From Daphnia carinata (Eukaryota > Arthropoda > Branchiopoda > Diplostraca > Daphniidae), in contig NC_081337.1 in NCBI RefSeq assembly GCF_022539665.2, positions 6,052,679 through 6,116,678 on the forward strand: DNA of 64,000 nucleotides, given 5' to 3'. The notes below the pieces were generated by a model. The model had not been told where the DNA came from and ran no database searches. It was given only the letters and a program-made list of their open reading frames with translations. This document shows positions 38,203 to 51,031 of the stretch, piece by piece; the stretch's first letter is position 1, and every line of letters begins with the position of its first letter. A program made the translations under genes and the position numbers.

Positions 38203-41200
38203 CAGCCGGAAGAAGGAGTGCAGGTCAACGTAACCGGACACATGATGAGCTTGCCAGTTTCCATTGCTTGTTTCGTCTGCAGACAATCCCTACTTTAGGT
38301 GTCTGTTCCAGAAGACCAAGTTTTTCGTTGCTGGCTAAAAAAAAAAATGAAGGGAGACAATATAAAGAATCCCGGTGGGGCGTCGTCATATAGAGCATCT
38401 CTTCTTTCTTTTTCCTCGAACTTGCCTAGACTTTTACTCGTGCAGCCGATAATTATCCGTGTGTAGACGGTCAATCGTCTCCCTCCTGTCTCCCTGGAAC
38501 ACACAAAAAGGAAGGGAGCAGGAAGGTACGTAGCGATGACCCAAAGTATACTGTGTATATATAAATGGGCTTTTCGTCTCTCGTCAGTGCGCTGACTATC
38601 GTCGTAAATGGTGGCCCATTAAAAGACACTTTATATTATATAGGCCTATCATAAAAAATGAAGCGAAACCAAAAACCAAAGGAGACACAAAAAAAACTGA
38701 TGGCCGCTGTAGGGATGACGAGAGGCTCTAGCATCTCATCAGTATCTCTAAGAATAGATGCATCCCTTCTTCTTTTGAGCGTACATATACATATAATAAT
38801 CCTTCTCTGCAGCACTGGGAAACACTTGATGCCTTCACAAGGGCCATATTCGACGTGTTGTCAAGAGGACGTACTGTTGATTTTTATTTTTCTCTCGCGT
38901 TTGAAACATTTTGCGCTTCTTTTAAAAAATAAAAAGCGGATCATTTCCGTTTTGAATGGCAGCAAAAAGAGGCCACACTACATCGTCTCCGTTTTCCTTC
39001 CTGTGTTGGTACAGCTGACGTCCGGGCACAAGCGTTTTTTTTCTCTGCGAGACGCAGCCCCACCAGTCCATAAAAAGATTCAAAGCGAGACGGAGTGACA
39101 GGCACACGCGCACATTTGAATGAGGGAGAAAAGAGAAGAAGAAGAAGAAAAAAAAAAATGCACATTGAAACCTGTTTTGTCTACATGGCTGCGTCCTGAA
39201 AAGAGGACAAAATATCGAAAGAGAAAATGATGGATCGTACAAGCCGATTATGATGGATGAGTCTATCGAGTTCCAAGGTGCTGCGTCCTGTTGTTGCTAC
39301 AACTGACGGTACACAACAGTCAGATGGCCATTTTCTTTTTTTTTTTGATCGTAGAGAAGAAGGCTTCGCTATTTTTATAGAGAACAATGAAAGGACTCTT
39401 TTGATGGCTTCTATTATTGATGGACAACTTTAAAAAGGTGTCCTCTCTTCGACCCACCTTATCTTGTATTGCCATTTCAAATATTGGCCGACCTCTATTT
39501 TTTTAAACTATTGATTTTTGTTGAAAATGTTCAGTTTGACTATTCACTGGGTTCCTATTCGAATGTGCCCCCTCATGTCCAATATTCATCATCATTTTTG
39601 GCATACGTTTTTCAACAATGTTCTCCGCCCTTCGTATTTTCTTTACAGAAAAATTTTTACATTCGCCAGGTTTCAAATGTCCTCCATTTTCTCATGGACG
39701 ATGGATCTAATGCTGATGAACTTGATGATGATGATGCTGACTCTAAAAAAAAAAAAGAAAAGGGACGACCTGATGGCTGTACGAAACAGAGACGATGGTC
39801 TGCCAAATGATTGTCTTTCCTCCCTTCGATGATCCATGTGCTAGTCGCATGTGTGTCCATTTCACGCAGCAGGGACACAATGTGTTCCACTAGGGAAAAC
39901 AGCCGGACTGCAAAGAAAAAAAAAAGCAAACGGTCATTTTAAATTTTCAAAGAGAAAAAGAAGAAGAATGCTGCCGCTGGAAATGTTATCCGGTTCCTTC
40001 ACCTCCCACTTTGGGTCCTCCTTTTCCCCTCAACTAGAGTTCCGCCGTATTCATTTTTTTTTTTACAGTCACATGGACTGTACAAGATGATCCGGCAACG
40101 TGACACCCGAGCACTTTTTTTTTTCTTGTGTCCGTTACTGCTGCTTCACTATTTGTGTGCGTATATAGTCGAATGATAATAATAATATCAGTTCCCGCAT
40201 TTTCGGGTTGCAACCGAATCATATCCTCTTCCTTAAATATTTTTGTAGGGGCCTATGCTCGTATCAAGTCTTTTGTTATTATCCAAAGGTTTCTTCGCTT
40301 GTTCATTTTCCTAGGCCTATGTGACACATCGAAAATATTCCCACATGCTCAATAGGCCTCTGACGACAATGATGCGTCTACATGTTATTCGAATCCCATT
40401 ATGACGACGATGGGCGACGCCTCTAAAAATGCCAAATGAAAAATCACGACGAGGATTATTCATGCGCACGTTCTTGTATCCCAGAACATTTAGGCGTGTA
40501 GTAAAAAAAAAAAAAGCGTAGGAAGTTGTATTCTTTAGAGTTAAAATCCGCGTATTTAATCCGATCAGATCCAATGTCGCCTCCCATACAGGAGAGAATT
40601 TTTTTCTTCTTTTAAAGAAAGAAAAAAAAAAAAATACCATCAATTCTTTTTGTTTGATGGCCACGGCCCACGCCTGACCTCGTTGATGTGTCCTGAGAAA
40701 AGCCGTTAAATTTATCGTAAATGTGCAAAGGAATGCAGACATTTCGAGACCTTACAAATCGCAAACGAATGGACAGTGGAGGGCATTTCAAACCTTTAAA
40801 AACGATGATAATAATTTCAAGATGGTAGGTCTTGATCGATAAAATAGTCGGACCGAAAAACTAAAATAAGCATTTATTTCTATCGTGAAAACGATTGGAT
40901 ACAAATCAATAGAAATTTCTCTGAGGCCCCCCCCTATAAATTTCTCGTTTGATGTCCCTAACGGAACAGCCCGCAAGAGGCCACATTCTACTCCAGAGTC
41001 TCCAGTGGTGTTGGAACAGGACGAGAAATTCACGACCGACCTTCATTTATTAGCCGTAATGACGCTATCATTTTGGAACCTTTGCCTTCCCTCTTTTTTT
41101 TTTTCATAAAATTTTATTTTTTTCAAGAACTGAAGCCGCAAACGCTCCATTCTTTTGCCAATCAAAAAATCTAACACACATACCAAACAAATCAGCGATA

Positions 41201-43741
41201 TTGCACACATTTTCTTGTTTAAATCGGGAGTGCGATTGAACCTCCTTGCAGCGTGAAACAGTGTTAACGTGTCTTTGTGTACAATCTTGAGCAAATCTTT
41301 AAAGGGCATCTAAACAAGGAGGGCAAAAAAGGAGCTATCAGGCGAAGACAAAAAGGGGAACGCCAGATGGCCCGTGCGATCAAGATCTTCCGGCGTGTAT
41401 TTTCGAAGCAAAACAGGAGGGGAACCAAGTGAAAATAAAATTTAAAAAAAGGAAGCCGTGCAAATAAACGATGGCCGACATCGGACGGTTGCAAGACGGG
41501 TAAACGAAAGCACCGCGTTTAAGACGCGGCGTCATCGAATAGCCCGAAAGGGTTGCAACGAAGTAGCTGATGAAATCGTTTTCTACGAATTCACTCTACT
41601 GAAGACCGGAAGAAGAAGGAAAGAGAAACACTGATCTTTGCTCAACATCCGGTCATCTGTGTCTTGTCTTGTTCTTAAAAGTTTTCTTTTTCTTTTTGGA
41701 GGGGAGGGCAGGGATTTTCTTTGTTTTGCATGGCGACGCAGATGACAGACAAACAATTAAATGAGCAAAAAAACCAGAAAGAAAAAAAGAAATTTGAAGA
41801 ACACGTTGATGTTTTTTTTTTTTTTTTATCCAATCAGTAACGAAGAACATTTACATAGAGAATCAAGTTCATTTCCCTCCGACACCCATTTCGTTTGCAG
41901 GAATAAGATGGACGATTCAACCATTTTTGGAAACGAACTCGACGATCGAAAACCCTTAGGAAAAAAAAAAGCCAATTGATTTACGATATGGATGGGAGAA
42001 TAAAAAAGACAACCAAAAAAAAAAAAAAAAATGAAAATCATTTGCGATCCATTGGCGATGAGTGAAATCTATTATTCATCATCTTCATTCAACCACGTTT
42101 AATGTTACGTGTGTCTGCGCTGGTGGAATAAGCACAGACAAAAAGATAAGCATATGACAACGTTCTTCCTCAAAGTTCTCTGATGCCATAAAACAAAATC
42201 CCCCTTTGCATTTCGATTTTTCTCGCCGTATAAATGCGTCTTTTTTTCTTTCTTTTCTTTTTTCTTGACACACACTTCATTTTAAAATGACCGCCAGTCC
42301 ATTTTTGGAGTCATCTAATTGTCTGATTTATCATCATCTTTCTACAAGGTTTGGCACCGATGCAACTACCCCTAATTAATAAAGAAAAGAAAAATATATA
42401 TATATATTTAAAAACAAATAAATAAATAAACAGACCTTGCACAATGCTTTGGTTGACCAACTGTCGAACGAGATAGCCAAACACGCGATCGAGTTTGGAT
42501 TTAATTTTACATACCACCGCGACCATCATCACGTATGTCTTACGTGTCGTGTCCACAAACTAAAACAACAAAAAACATTTTCCCTATAAAATTCAAGTTT
42601 TTTTTTTTCCTCCATCCTGTCCTTCTCGCGTCTCCTCCCTGTTTTTGAACTCGTCAACGAGAAGTTAATTCAGTTAACTCGACAGCTCGAGATCTTTTGG
42701 AGAGATTTAAAATTAAGAAAAAAAAAAAATTGGAATGCTGCGCAGGAAAGTTTGAGAGAGACCCGTTTATATTTCAGTGTCTTTCTCTCCTTATTATGTG
42801 TCTGTGAAATGCGGCTCCAAACGTCAGCCATGTGGTTTTCATTTTTCTCGTTTAGCAGTTGCACTGCTACTGCTACGGTAGTATTCGATGGCTTTCCCCT
42901 ATCGCCCATTAAAACAGCACAAAAAAAATTATTATTATTTTTTTTTTTCAAAGATAATAACAACGAGCTATTTTTCATCGTGAAAAGAAAAAAGGAAAGT
43001 TGAAACAAAAGAGCAATTATTGTCGCTATATATTAAAAACTGAGCGTCGCGTAAAAATCTTTTCAAACTGGATCACGAAAAAAAAAAAATATGGACGTGA
43101 ACCGGCTGAGCGTGCGTCTTTCACTGGCAGTTGCGCGTGCGAACCCGACAAACCGGATGACTTCACTTGAAGCTTTTGTTTTTGCCAATTAAGAGCTCGG
43201 CTGCAAATATGTGGTAAAACGGTATGTAGGACAGTCATGCAGCAACTCTAAATACACGTCCAGCCGTGTTGGCCGTGTAAGCAGTGGGCCAAACAGCTGC
43301 AACGATGCCGAGCTGAGACTGTAGCCATATAAGTGTCAAGGTTTCGACCTCCAGTCCCACAATATTTTGGCTGGCGCATTTTGAAACTTGTTGCGGTGTT
43401 GTTCAGAGGTAAAAAGCAAAGGTGTCGGGAATGTCGACGGCCGCCATTTCTCTTCACTATATTTGAGACATTCCTTCACATTTTTTTTGTTTTGTTGTCG
43501 TTGTTGGGTCTTTGTATTTTTTTTTTTTTCTTTTTTTTTTTGAAAGTCAATGGTTTTCTCTTCGCGGAATTCGGGACGAATGCCCGTTTTGGCCTGCTGT
43601 TTTCGGCGCGTATCAATGCAACACGGTCATATTGCGTGTAGCTGTAACGAATGCAACGGGAAGCAGCTGAATTAAATTAGCACACACACGATGGACAATA
43701 AAACAACAGCAGAGAAAATTTGAAACAAAAAAGAGAATAAA

Positions 43742-43762
43742 GTGTGTGTGTGTGTGTGTGTG
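43742..43762. repeat. (GT)n microsatellite
   Basis: About ten GT units. Confidence 0.9.
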
Positions 43763-45655
43763 AGAAAGAGATAATCTTAGCTCGCGAAAGAATGTCGGCC
43801 GTCTATATGGCCTGCTAAGAACCACCAAGGACGCTGGAAACGGACCACCCTTAGCTACTCGTATGCTGCTGTTTCTTAAAAAGCAATGTGCACAGGATAT
43901 CAACGGAAAGAGCACAAGACAAAGGGAATAATAAAGAGCATTAAGCGGTGGATGATAAAGAGGCAGGCCCTCTGATGAACGACGATTATTACACGGATGC
44001 CAGTGGAGATTTCCACTAGAAAACAAAAAAAAATGGCCGAAAATTACGCGATAGTCGACTACTTACTGCTCCTATTGGCTACCATAGAAAAATGATATAA
44101 GAAAGAGAAAAGACGGAATCAAAAATATTAAATAGAAAAAAAAAATACATGGCTGGAATAAATAAAAAAAATAAATAAACGTGAGCGGCGAGCAGGTAAA
44201 TCTTTTCCTCATAAGATAAGCTGCCAGAGACGGTAAGAGCGGCTCGTAAATTACTGGCGAAAAGTTAAAAAAAAAGAAGAGGATTAAAAAAAAAAAAAAA
44301 TAGAAAGACCTCACCGCAATAGCAGACACACACTTCGTATGGGCTATAACAATCAATATAAAAACGACTTGTGAGCAGCCCGGCTGCAGCTGCTGCTGTT
44401 GAACAAACTCGAATATAAGAAGAAAATGGAGAGAAATAAGTCAAATAATATTTAAAAATATAGAGAACCGGACACACGTATATGTGAATCGTTTGCATTC
44501 AAAACTAAAAAAGAAACATGTCGCGGTAAATCTCACGGACGTATAGAACAAGAGGACAGAAGATGAAAATCTTGGTAGATTGTTCGTCCCCATTCTGACT
44601 TTATCTGCGCAAATAGTTTTTTTTTTTTTTTTTTTTTTGAATTGGCAAGGGCACGTTCTTTTTTTTTTTTATTTCATACTTTGGTGATGGCCATCTGTTT
44701 CGATTCATGGTCGGCGTATTTCTTCGAAATACTCCCGTTTCATTTGCATCGTGCGCGTGTGACGTTCACTGTTGGTCGTCGTTCATCCGTCCCGTTCATC
44801 ATCGTTAATAACGACTCTCTTGAGATACGGTGCATTCCACCGGTCAGCAAAGAGACGTAAAGGCCATTAAGTTCGAGGTAAAGCAGAAGTTTCACTTGTT
44901 TTTGTCCCCCTTTTTTTTTCGTGAAAAATGTAGCCGCCATTTGTGTCGTCCTGTCGCGTCGTTCTAGAGTCAAGTGATTTATATCGAGATAGACAGACGG
45001 ATGAAACGATAGCGTCCATGTTTCATAATAGCAAACAACAATAATAAAAAAAAAAAAAAAAAATAGAGGAATCATCTTTTTATTTGTTTCTTTTGTCCTG
45101 TCACTTATTCCTTTTCTTTTGTTGTTGTTTTTTTCGTTCGGGATAAAAGGCCGCCATCATTTTTTCCAATCTCGACTTCTTGTGTGTGTGTGTGTGTCTT
45201 TGAAAATGTCCAAATTACGAAGGTTTCTGAGTTGCGCAAGTTTTGTGGTAAAGATGATAACATGAGAAAAGAGATAAAAAAAACGGACCAACACTCGCCA
45301 TGGGCGACGTGTGTCCAACGGACATCGGGCAAGTGTCCGGTTACAAACTAACCGGCAAAAGCAGCAAAAAGACATAAATTGAAAACAGCCAAAAATCTTC
45401 TGCGGTTTATTTTCCCTTTTCAAAATTCTCTTTCCCTCGTTGTTGGCGGAATTGGAAGTGACACTTTCCCCTTCTCAAACAGAAAAAAAAAAATGCGGTG
45501 AGATAGAAACGAACAAAAGGGGGCCAGCGGAACTGTGTTGCTGATTCCTCACCCCCTCCCACATGTAAAATTCCGACTCCGCATGGACTCTGATGATCCG
45601 GTTTTGACCTCTTATCCGCTTGTTGGCCTTTCTTTCGTCTTCGTTTCACTAGCTG

Positions 45656-46106
45656 ATGATGACCTGGCTTCAACTTGTCCTTTTGCTTTGTCTCGCCTGT
45701 CCATCACATGTGGTTCGAGGTGGCAAACAGTTGTTACTAAAAAAAAAGAGAACCGGATCTGCGGCATTCATTTGTTTGTTCCGTCTGTTATATTCACTGA
45801 TTATTCGAACCGCTTTCCCCCCCCCCCCTTTCATTTCATTTTTTCGCCCATCTTCCCACTGTTGTATAGCAGAGAGAGAGATACACAGTGGATTGGGTGT
45901 CGTTTCTTTTAGCGGTCAGCGGCTTCAAACGGTTCCCAGCCTTTGACAATGTGTACTATGGTAATCAAGGCAGGATATCAAGGCATAGTCAACAAGTGCT
46001 GGATTCCATTCCCTTTTTTTCTTGCCACCAGCAACATGTTCTGCATGTGAACACAGGAAAGAGTTCACACCAGCTTCGCACAGTGATGAAAATCTGCGGG
46101 TACTAA
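45656..46106 (+). CDS. Candidate small secreted peptide gene, 2 exons, 85 aa
   Basis: A good acceptor (TTTCGTCTTCGTTTCACTAG) precedes exon A (45653-45719), which starts ATGATG and encodes a textbook signal peptide (MMTWLQLVLLLCLACPSHVV). Donor CGAG|GTGGCA (weak) and acceptor GTTTCTTTTAG join it in phase 1 to exon B (45913-46106). The 63 residues there, VSGFKRFPAFDNVYYGNQ and onward, contain a Lys-Arg site, two Cys 22 positions apart (SCHQQ and KICGY) and end in TAA. AATAAA follows 52 nt later. The signal peptide, phase match and poly(A) signal support a real gene, possibly a peptide precursor. I do not recognise the product. Frame a of exon B is also open. No dibasic-amide motif is present. 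Confidence 0.4.
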
Positions 46107-46157
46107 TTATTATTATTCGCTGCTGCATTGTAAAAAATACATTTTCCTTTTATTTCG

Positions 46158-46163
46158 AATAAA
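46158..46163 (+). terminator. Candidate poly(A) signal for the 45.65-46.1 kb gene
   Basis: AATAAA on + strand, 52 nt after the TAA at 46104-46106. Confidence 0.4.
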
Positions 46164-48094
46164 ATTAACGTCTAACTTGAAAAGTATTTCTATTCGTTTC
46201 CATGCTCTTTTTCCTTTATCTTTCTTCTTTTTTTTCCTTTATTGTTTGTGTTAATAGGTGCCCACGGTTATACGCAGGTAAATCAAATAACCTCAAGTGG
46301 TTAACGAAGGGTGAAGAAAATGGGAAATATCCCAGAAAAGTAATCAATAGGAATAAGCTATTACTGCACGTTAAGTCAGATATGGTATATGTGCGTATGC
46401 TGTTCAGATATTGGTTTAATAAATCACAGCCGTGCTGGGTTGTATAATATACCCAAAAATCCCATCACTGAAAGGTGCTGGAGTTGTAAATCAGTTCTTT
46501 CCTGTTTAATTTCTGTTTTTCTTTTTCTTTCCAATGTGAGAGAAAAGAGAAGTTCGCCCTTTTTCCTTTTAATTTTTTTTTTTATTTTCCACATCTTCGG
46601 CGAGGTGGCAAAACAGCGATGGCGGCGGGAGCAAAATATATAGGGACCACCCGGGGCGTACCATTTCGAACATGGGCGATCTACTGTTTCTTTTTTTTTT
46701 TTTTTTTTGCTTTGTTTTATCTCGGGGTGTACATAATCGAAAAAACGGTAAACATCCCCTCATATATTTTATCTTTATGCTTCTTTTTTTTTTTTTCAAT
46801 TTTAGAACGTCCAATGAGAAGTGAGAACGATGAGAAAAACACGCTCGTTAGATATTCTGCCGTGTATATTTTAATAATAATGGAAAGCTGTACGTGTTGC
46901 TATATGGTTGATTGTAATCTCGCTGGCCACGGTGAAAGCCCCAAAGGTTAGGTCACATGTGATTACAATGCCGCATGATTGATTAGGACGGAGAAAGGTG
47001 AGTCGGTTGCGTGACGTAATACCACGCTCCGATAAGATCTTGTAATTTTTTGGTTTTTTGGATTTGATTTTTATCGCATCCTTAACGGAGACTATCTTGT
47101 TGCTATATAACACCCACGATATGGCATTACGTAACGGGATTTATTATGCGCACAACGTCTGCACTATATCTATATGAGTTATCGTTTTGTTGTTACCTTC
47201 GTTCACTCTTTTGTTTTCGATTTGCGGAACATTTGACACTAGGCAAATAATAACAAAAACATTTACAAGAGGCAAACAACGTATGTAGACACAGCCTGGA
47301 GAAAGAAGAGAAAAGGAAAATAGAAATAAGAACAAAGACAAGTTTGGGGATGACTAAAGCGTGATTCGAATATTCAAACAGTTTTTTTTTTTGTTTTCGG
47401 AGCCCCCCCCCCCCCCCCCCTTCCAACTTCGTAATCTTGAGCCCTCTTTTTCTTGTAGCGTCTTGGGCATTTTCACGTGTAAATCTCTTGTCTTTTTATT
47501 GTTTTAAATATAAGAATACCGTGTGGTGTTATTCAAATGTTGAACATGGTCATTTTCTTATTTTTTTTACGCCTCCTTTCTTTCCCTTTCTGAGCATTTC
47601 CAATGAAAAATTTCGTATAAAACGTCAAAAAAATAAAGCTTTCAGAATCGTTAAAACGTAAGAGTTTAAATGGGCGTAAGATAATTTGTGTTGGCAGAAA
47701 ACACACACAAAAACTCGATTTACAAATGCCCACATTTTTAATGGATTCTTGTTATTGTCGCTCTTGTCCGAGTTTTGTCGCGACAATGTCCGTCTACGTG
47801 GCCGTCCGCCTGAATACGCATTACATCAAGATTACTATTGCCGATATTGCGGTTCCATTGCCAAATGGATCGATCAGCCAATAGCAATTGACATCGTCCG
47901 AACAAAACGGACCAATGAAGAGAAATGCTAAAATGTAACGAGTTCCAATCGCTACAGCGCTCGATACGATAGACACAAAAATGTTGCTCGATTTTTTTGG
48001 AGAAGAGGATGGAATTAGAAAAATAGAGGACAGAGAGAAACCGTAGTTTAACCGAAGCTAACAGTTATATAGAGGACTAGCGATTAATCTTTAG
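46164..48094. other. No gene seen; long poly-C tract
   Basis: Contains an 18-nt poly-C run (47403-47420) and several T runs. A short ORF at 47686-47931 (+) has ordinary composition in its second half (Cys and Tyr containing) but no start or splice support. Confidence 0.45.
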
Positions 48095-48268
48095 TGTATA
48101 GAGGTTACGCGCAGCAGTCAGTCTTGTTTTTGTTGATATTTGTCTGTTGCGTCGCTCGCCATTTATCAACGAGAGAGAAAGGAGGCGAACGTGAGGTCGG
48201 GGCGGCCTCATTTGCATTTGCCAGGCTATGAGAAGGCACCACAGCACCCAAAAAGAACTATCGAAAAG
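48095..48268 (+). promoter_or_regulatory. Possible core promoter and noncoding first exon
   Basis: TCAGTC at 48118-48123 matches the arthropod initiator (TCAGTY), putting +1 at 48120. A TGTATAGA lies about 20-25 nt upstream, and a TATATA at 48066-48071. The stretch to 48268 is not low-complexity, contains a POU octamer (ATTTGCAT, 48210-48217) and ends in AAAAG|GTAAAA, a usable donor. It could splice to the acceptor at 50760. No downstream promoter element is visible at +28 to +32. Confidence 0.3.
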
Positions 48269-50240
48269 GTAAAAAAAAAAGAAACGAAAGGGGAGAGACG
48301 GGCCACACAGCGAACGTGAGGATCAATGATTATTATGCCCGTAGCGTCGCGCGGACTGGCTGGCAAAGATGGCGGCTCCTAACAAGGAGCTCTGGGTGCC
48401 ACCATCAACAACAACCACCTACTTTTTTTTTTTTTTTTACCTGTAACGCTGTTGTCTTTCCCATGTGCACTGTCCATACCCCCCACCCAAATGCACCTAC
48501 TCATCTACCCTATATGTATGTTTAGTTTGGATCGGCTCTCCGCCTCTTCTCCGACTCTCTCATCTTTTTTTTTTTTTTTTCAAACTAACTACACGGCCAG
48601 AGATAAGAGGAACGAACGAACGTTGTTTTGTTGTTGTTTTTTTTTCTCCCGATTTTTTTTTTTTTTGTTTGACGTGTAAAGGCATTTTTCTTTTCAAAAA
48701 TGGAAGAGAGAAAAGAAAAAAAAATTTATACTAAAACGGAATAGAATGGAAGGTCGTTGTTGTTTTCTATCCTCCGCATCTCGACTTGTTTTTTTTTAAT
48801 ATTACATTTGGGTCGTTTCATATTTCTTTTTTTTTTTCTTCTTCTTCTCATGTCTCGCCTCCAGCAGCAAATCAAGAAGTGGCCTGGACTGGCCAGGCCG
48901 TAATATTTTGGGGGGTTCCAGAACGACGTTAACTTGCCATCAGCGCAACTAACGAAAATAGAAAGAAACACAACAACGAAATGCAAAAGAAAAACAGTTT
49001 CATACCTTCATTCCCCATTCTCGTTCGTCTCACTCGGCAATAGCAAAAGCATACAGAAGAAAACTATCATAAGACCACGTCCACAGTTTGTTTAACGTCC
49101 TTACGGCTCACACCGGCCGTAATAATAGGCAAGGAATAACAAAACGAAAGGAGGTGGGTTCACGAAGAAAGCGCTGAAAAACTGATTTAAATTTTCAATC
49201 GTATTCGACCAAATAGCTTTAGACGCAGTCGGCGATAACTTCTCAGGTGTGAAGACTATGCCCAGTCAAGGCTTCTCAACCTTTTGTTTATGCAGCGCAT
49301 TCTGATGTATTTATGGATTTTTTGTTTTTTTTTGTTTCTTTCTTCCTTTCTTATAAGGGCAGCATTATTATTTTTAGGGGTTTTAAATCCTAGACAATAA
49401 ACGAGAGCATATACAATTCTGTTTTTTGTTTTCAATTTAACTTTCCAAAGTGGGCAGGTCAATGGCCTTATTCGTTTGCCACACAACAATTCCCCCCTCG
49501 ACGCACGTTATCTTCGTAGTTTCTCATCTCTAGTCACAAGTCACGGCTTCAAAATGAGGTAAAACTTAAAGAAAAAAAAAAAATTCTAATCTACAAAAAT
49601 CAGCAATAGGCCTCATTAAATGCCGGTGCGACTAACTGAACAAACGGCCCCGAAAAAGGTAGGGAATCATCGTGACTCGTTCCGTGCCGGCGAACGACGA
49701 CAAACAACCTAAATCCATTTTATTTGTAAATAGTTATTCGTCTACATAAGGACTTGTAATGCTTATACGGCGTTTTATTGCAGCCCCTCCTTCCCCGTGA
49801 ATCACGACATCATACGTTCATATAGCAACTGCCGCACAAGGTAAAAGAGATGGCACAAACAGACCGTGGGAGAAAAATGATGGCTAAGAAAGTGTGTGTT
49901 TGTTGGAGAAACCAAAAAAATCAGCAATCCTTAACCTATAAGAGTTATTCCCGCTTTCATCACGCGGGACTGTGCGTTGTTATTTGTGCGGAGACGACAC
50001 GCCTCAGCCACCAAACTTGGCTTCGTTTGCTATTTCAAAGTCTTGAGCCGAGCAGAGAGGGGGTGGGGGGACTTTGACTAATTACACGGACGCTTTGCGC
50101 TTATTGGTTCTTTTCTTTGTTTCTCCTTTGTTATGCGGGTCCTCTTTGCATTTGGGTTAGGAAGAAAATAAAAGCGGTGTCGATGGAAAGACGACCGCAA
50201 CTAGCAAAACACGGTGGCGAAATGGGCGAAATGAATTGAC

Positions 50241-50369
50241 CTGCATTCTTTTGTTCTTCACGGAACGGCGTCGTTGCTCCAGCTTTCCAGTTCGAGCTCA
50301 AATGACACGTCGTGTGGCGACCATCATTTGTGGTAAATTTCGGGTCATTCAGATACAAAACAGCAAAGT
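50241..50369 (-). CDS. Candidate internal exon, symmetric phase, 129 nt
   Basis: Between an acceptor (GTGAAACTTCCAG) and a weak donor (GCAG|GTCAAT) the minus strand is open with ordinary composition (FAVLYLNDPKFTTNDGRHTT, then Cys, Asn-Trp). It starts and ends in the same phase. The opposite strand is open too (50236-50508), so strand and coding status are both uncertain. No domain recognised. Confidence 0.18.
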
Positions 50370-50760
50370 CTGGAAGTTTCACATGATTTTTCCAACGTCG
50401 TCCATTTTGATTGCCTTTCAGAATGATTTCACAATTTTAAATAAAGGGAAATACCCGAAATCCTGCAGGATATCGAAGGTTGCATTCGCTTTTGTTTACC
50501 TTTGCTAACCACCCAAAGGGTTTCTTATTTTTATTATTTTTTTTTTAATAACACGATTCATTGACTTGCAGATATTCAAGTAGGGGACGTTCCATCACAC
50601 CTGCTCAAGGATTTGCTTTGGTTGTTTATTTATTTCTTTTTAAATGCTGCCCTCATCGTGACTAAGGCCCTTGTGTAATTTTCTTTGCCGTTCGTTGCTG
50701 GGGTTCTTTTTTCGAGTCTCAAAAAATATCATCTCGTTTCACCTTTTTTTTCGCTTGCAG

Positions 50761-51031
50761 GAGAATTGAAAATGATGCGCGTTGTGGTGTGTATTGCAAT
50801 ATGCATTGTGGCTCCCCATCTACTTTTGTATGTACGTTAGCGAGTTGGAAATTTGGCGTCAGTTGTTCCATTTCCTTTCTTAAACATGTTTTTTTTTTTC
50901 TTTACCTGGAATAATGACTGCATAAATGTAGGTGGACGATGGTAAAGCATGGCGGCTCGCCCGTCGGTCCACCCGCCTTTGAAAAGAGCCAAAAACTGCG
51001 GGGGTATATACCACGTATACCTATTACATAA
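50761..51031 (+). CDS. Candidate short secreted peptide, 2 exons, about 51 aa
   Basis: A strong acceptor (CACCTTTTTTTTCGCTTGCAG) is followed after 11 nt by ATGATG (50772). The exon (50761-50827) encodes a signal-peptide-like MMRVVVCIAICIVAPHLL and ends at TTTT|GTATGT. Acceptor ATAAATGTAG at 50931 resumes the frame (phase 2): LWTMVKHGGSPVGPPAFEKS and 13 more residues to TAA. The presumed 5' UTR exon is at 48120-48268. AATAAA occurs at 51196-51201. The second exon could instead splice onward at GG|GTATAT (about 51002), making this only the start of a larger gene. I do not recognise the product. Confidence 0.3.

Larger units (their letters stand above)
25727..45652. other. Gene-poor, homopolymer-rich DNA upstream of FGFR
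   Basis: No conserved domain and no convincing multi-exon gene. The noncoding first exon and promoter of FGFR should be here. It is dominated by A/T runs, short poly-C or poly-G runs (for example 27041, 27548, 29213, 30321, 34001, 40926) and microsatellites: (TG)n 26814-26832, (AT)n 29476-29494, (TG)n 37913-37936, (TG)n 43742-43762, (T)22 44617-44638, (TG)n 45181-45198. ORFs in it are mainly translations of T runs (Phe/Leu/Ser) or A runs (Lys). Confidence 0.5.

Noticed and set aside
39469-39810. 113-codon ORF with Asp-rich then Lys-rich end
   Set aside because: It starts at TTG, the acidic and basic blocks come from (GAT)n and poly-A, and a second frame is open as well.
48726-48986. Minus-strand ORF with a secretory-looking start
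   Set aside because: The hydrophobic part is the translation of a polypyrimidine tract ending in TTAG and starts at TTG; the following Cys/Trp-containing piece has no usable donor.
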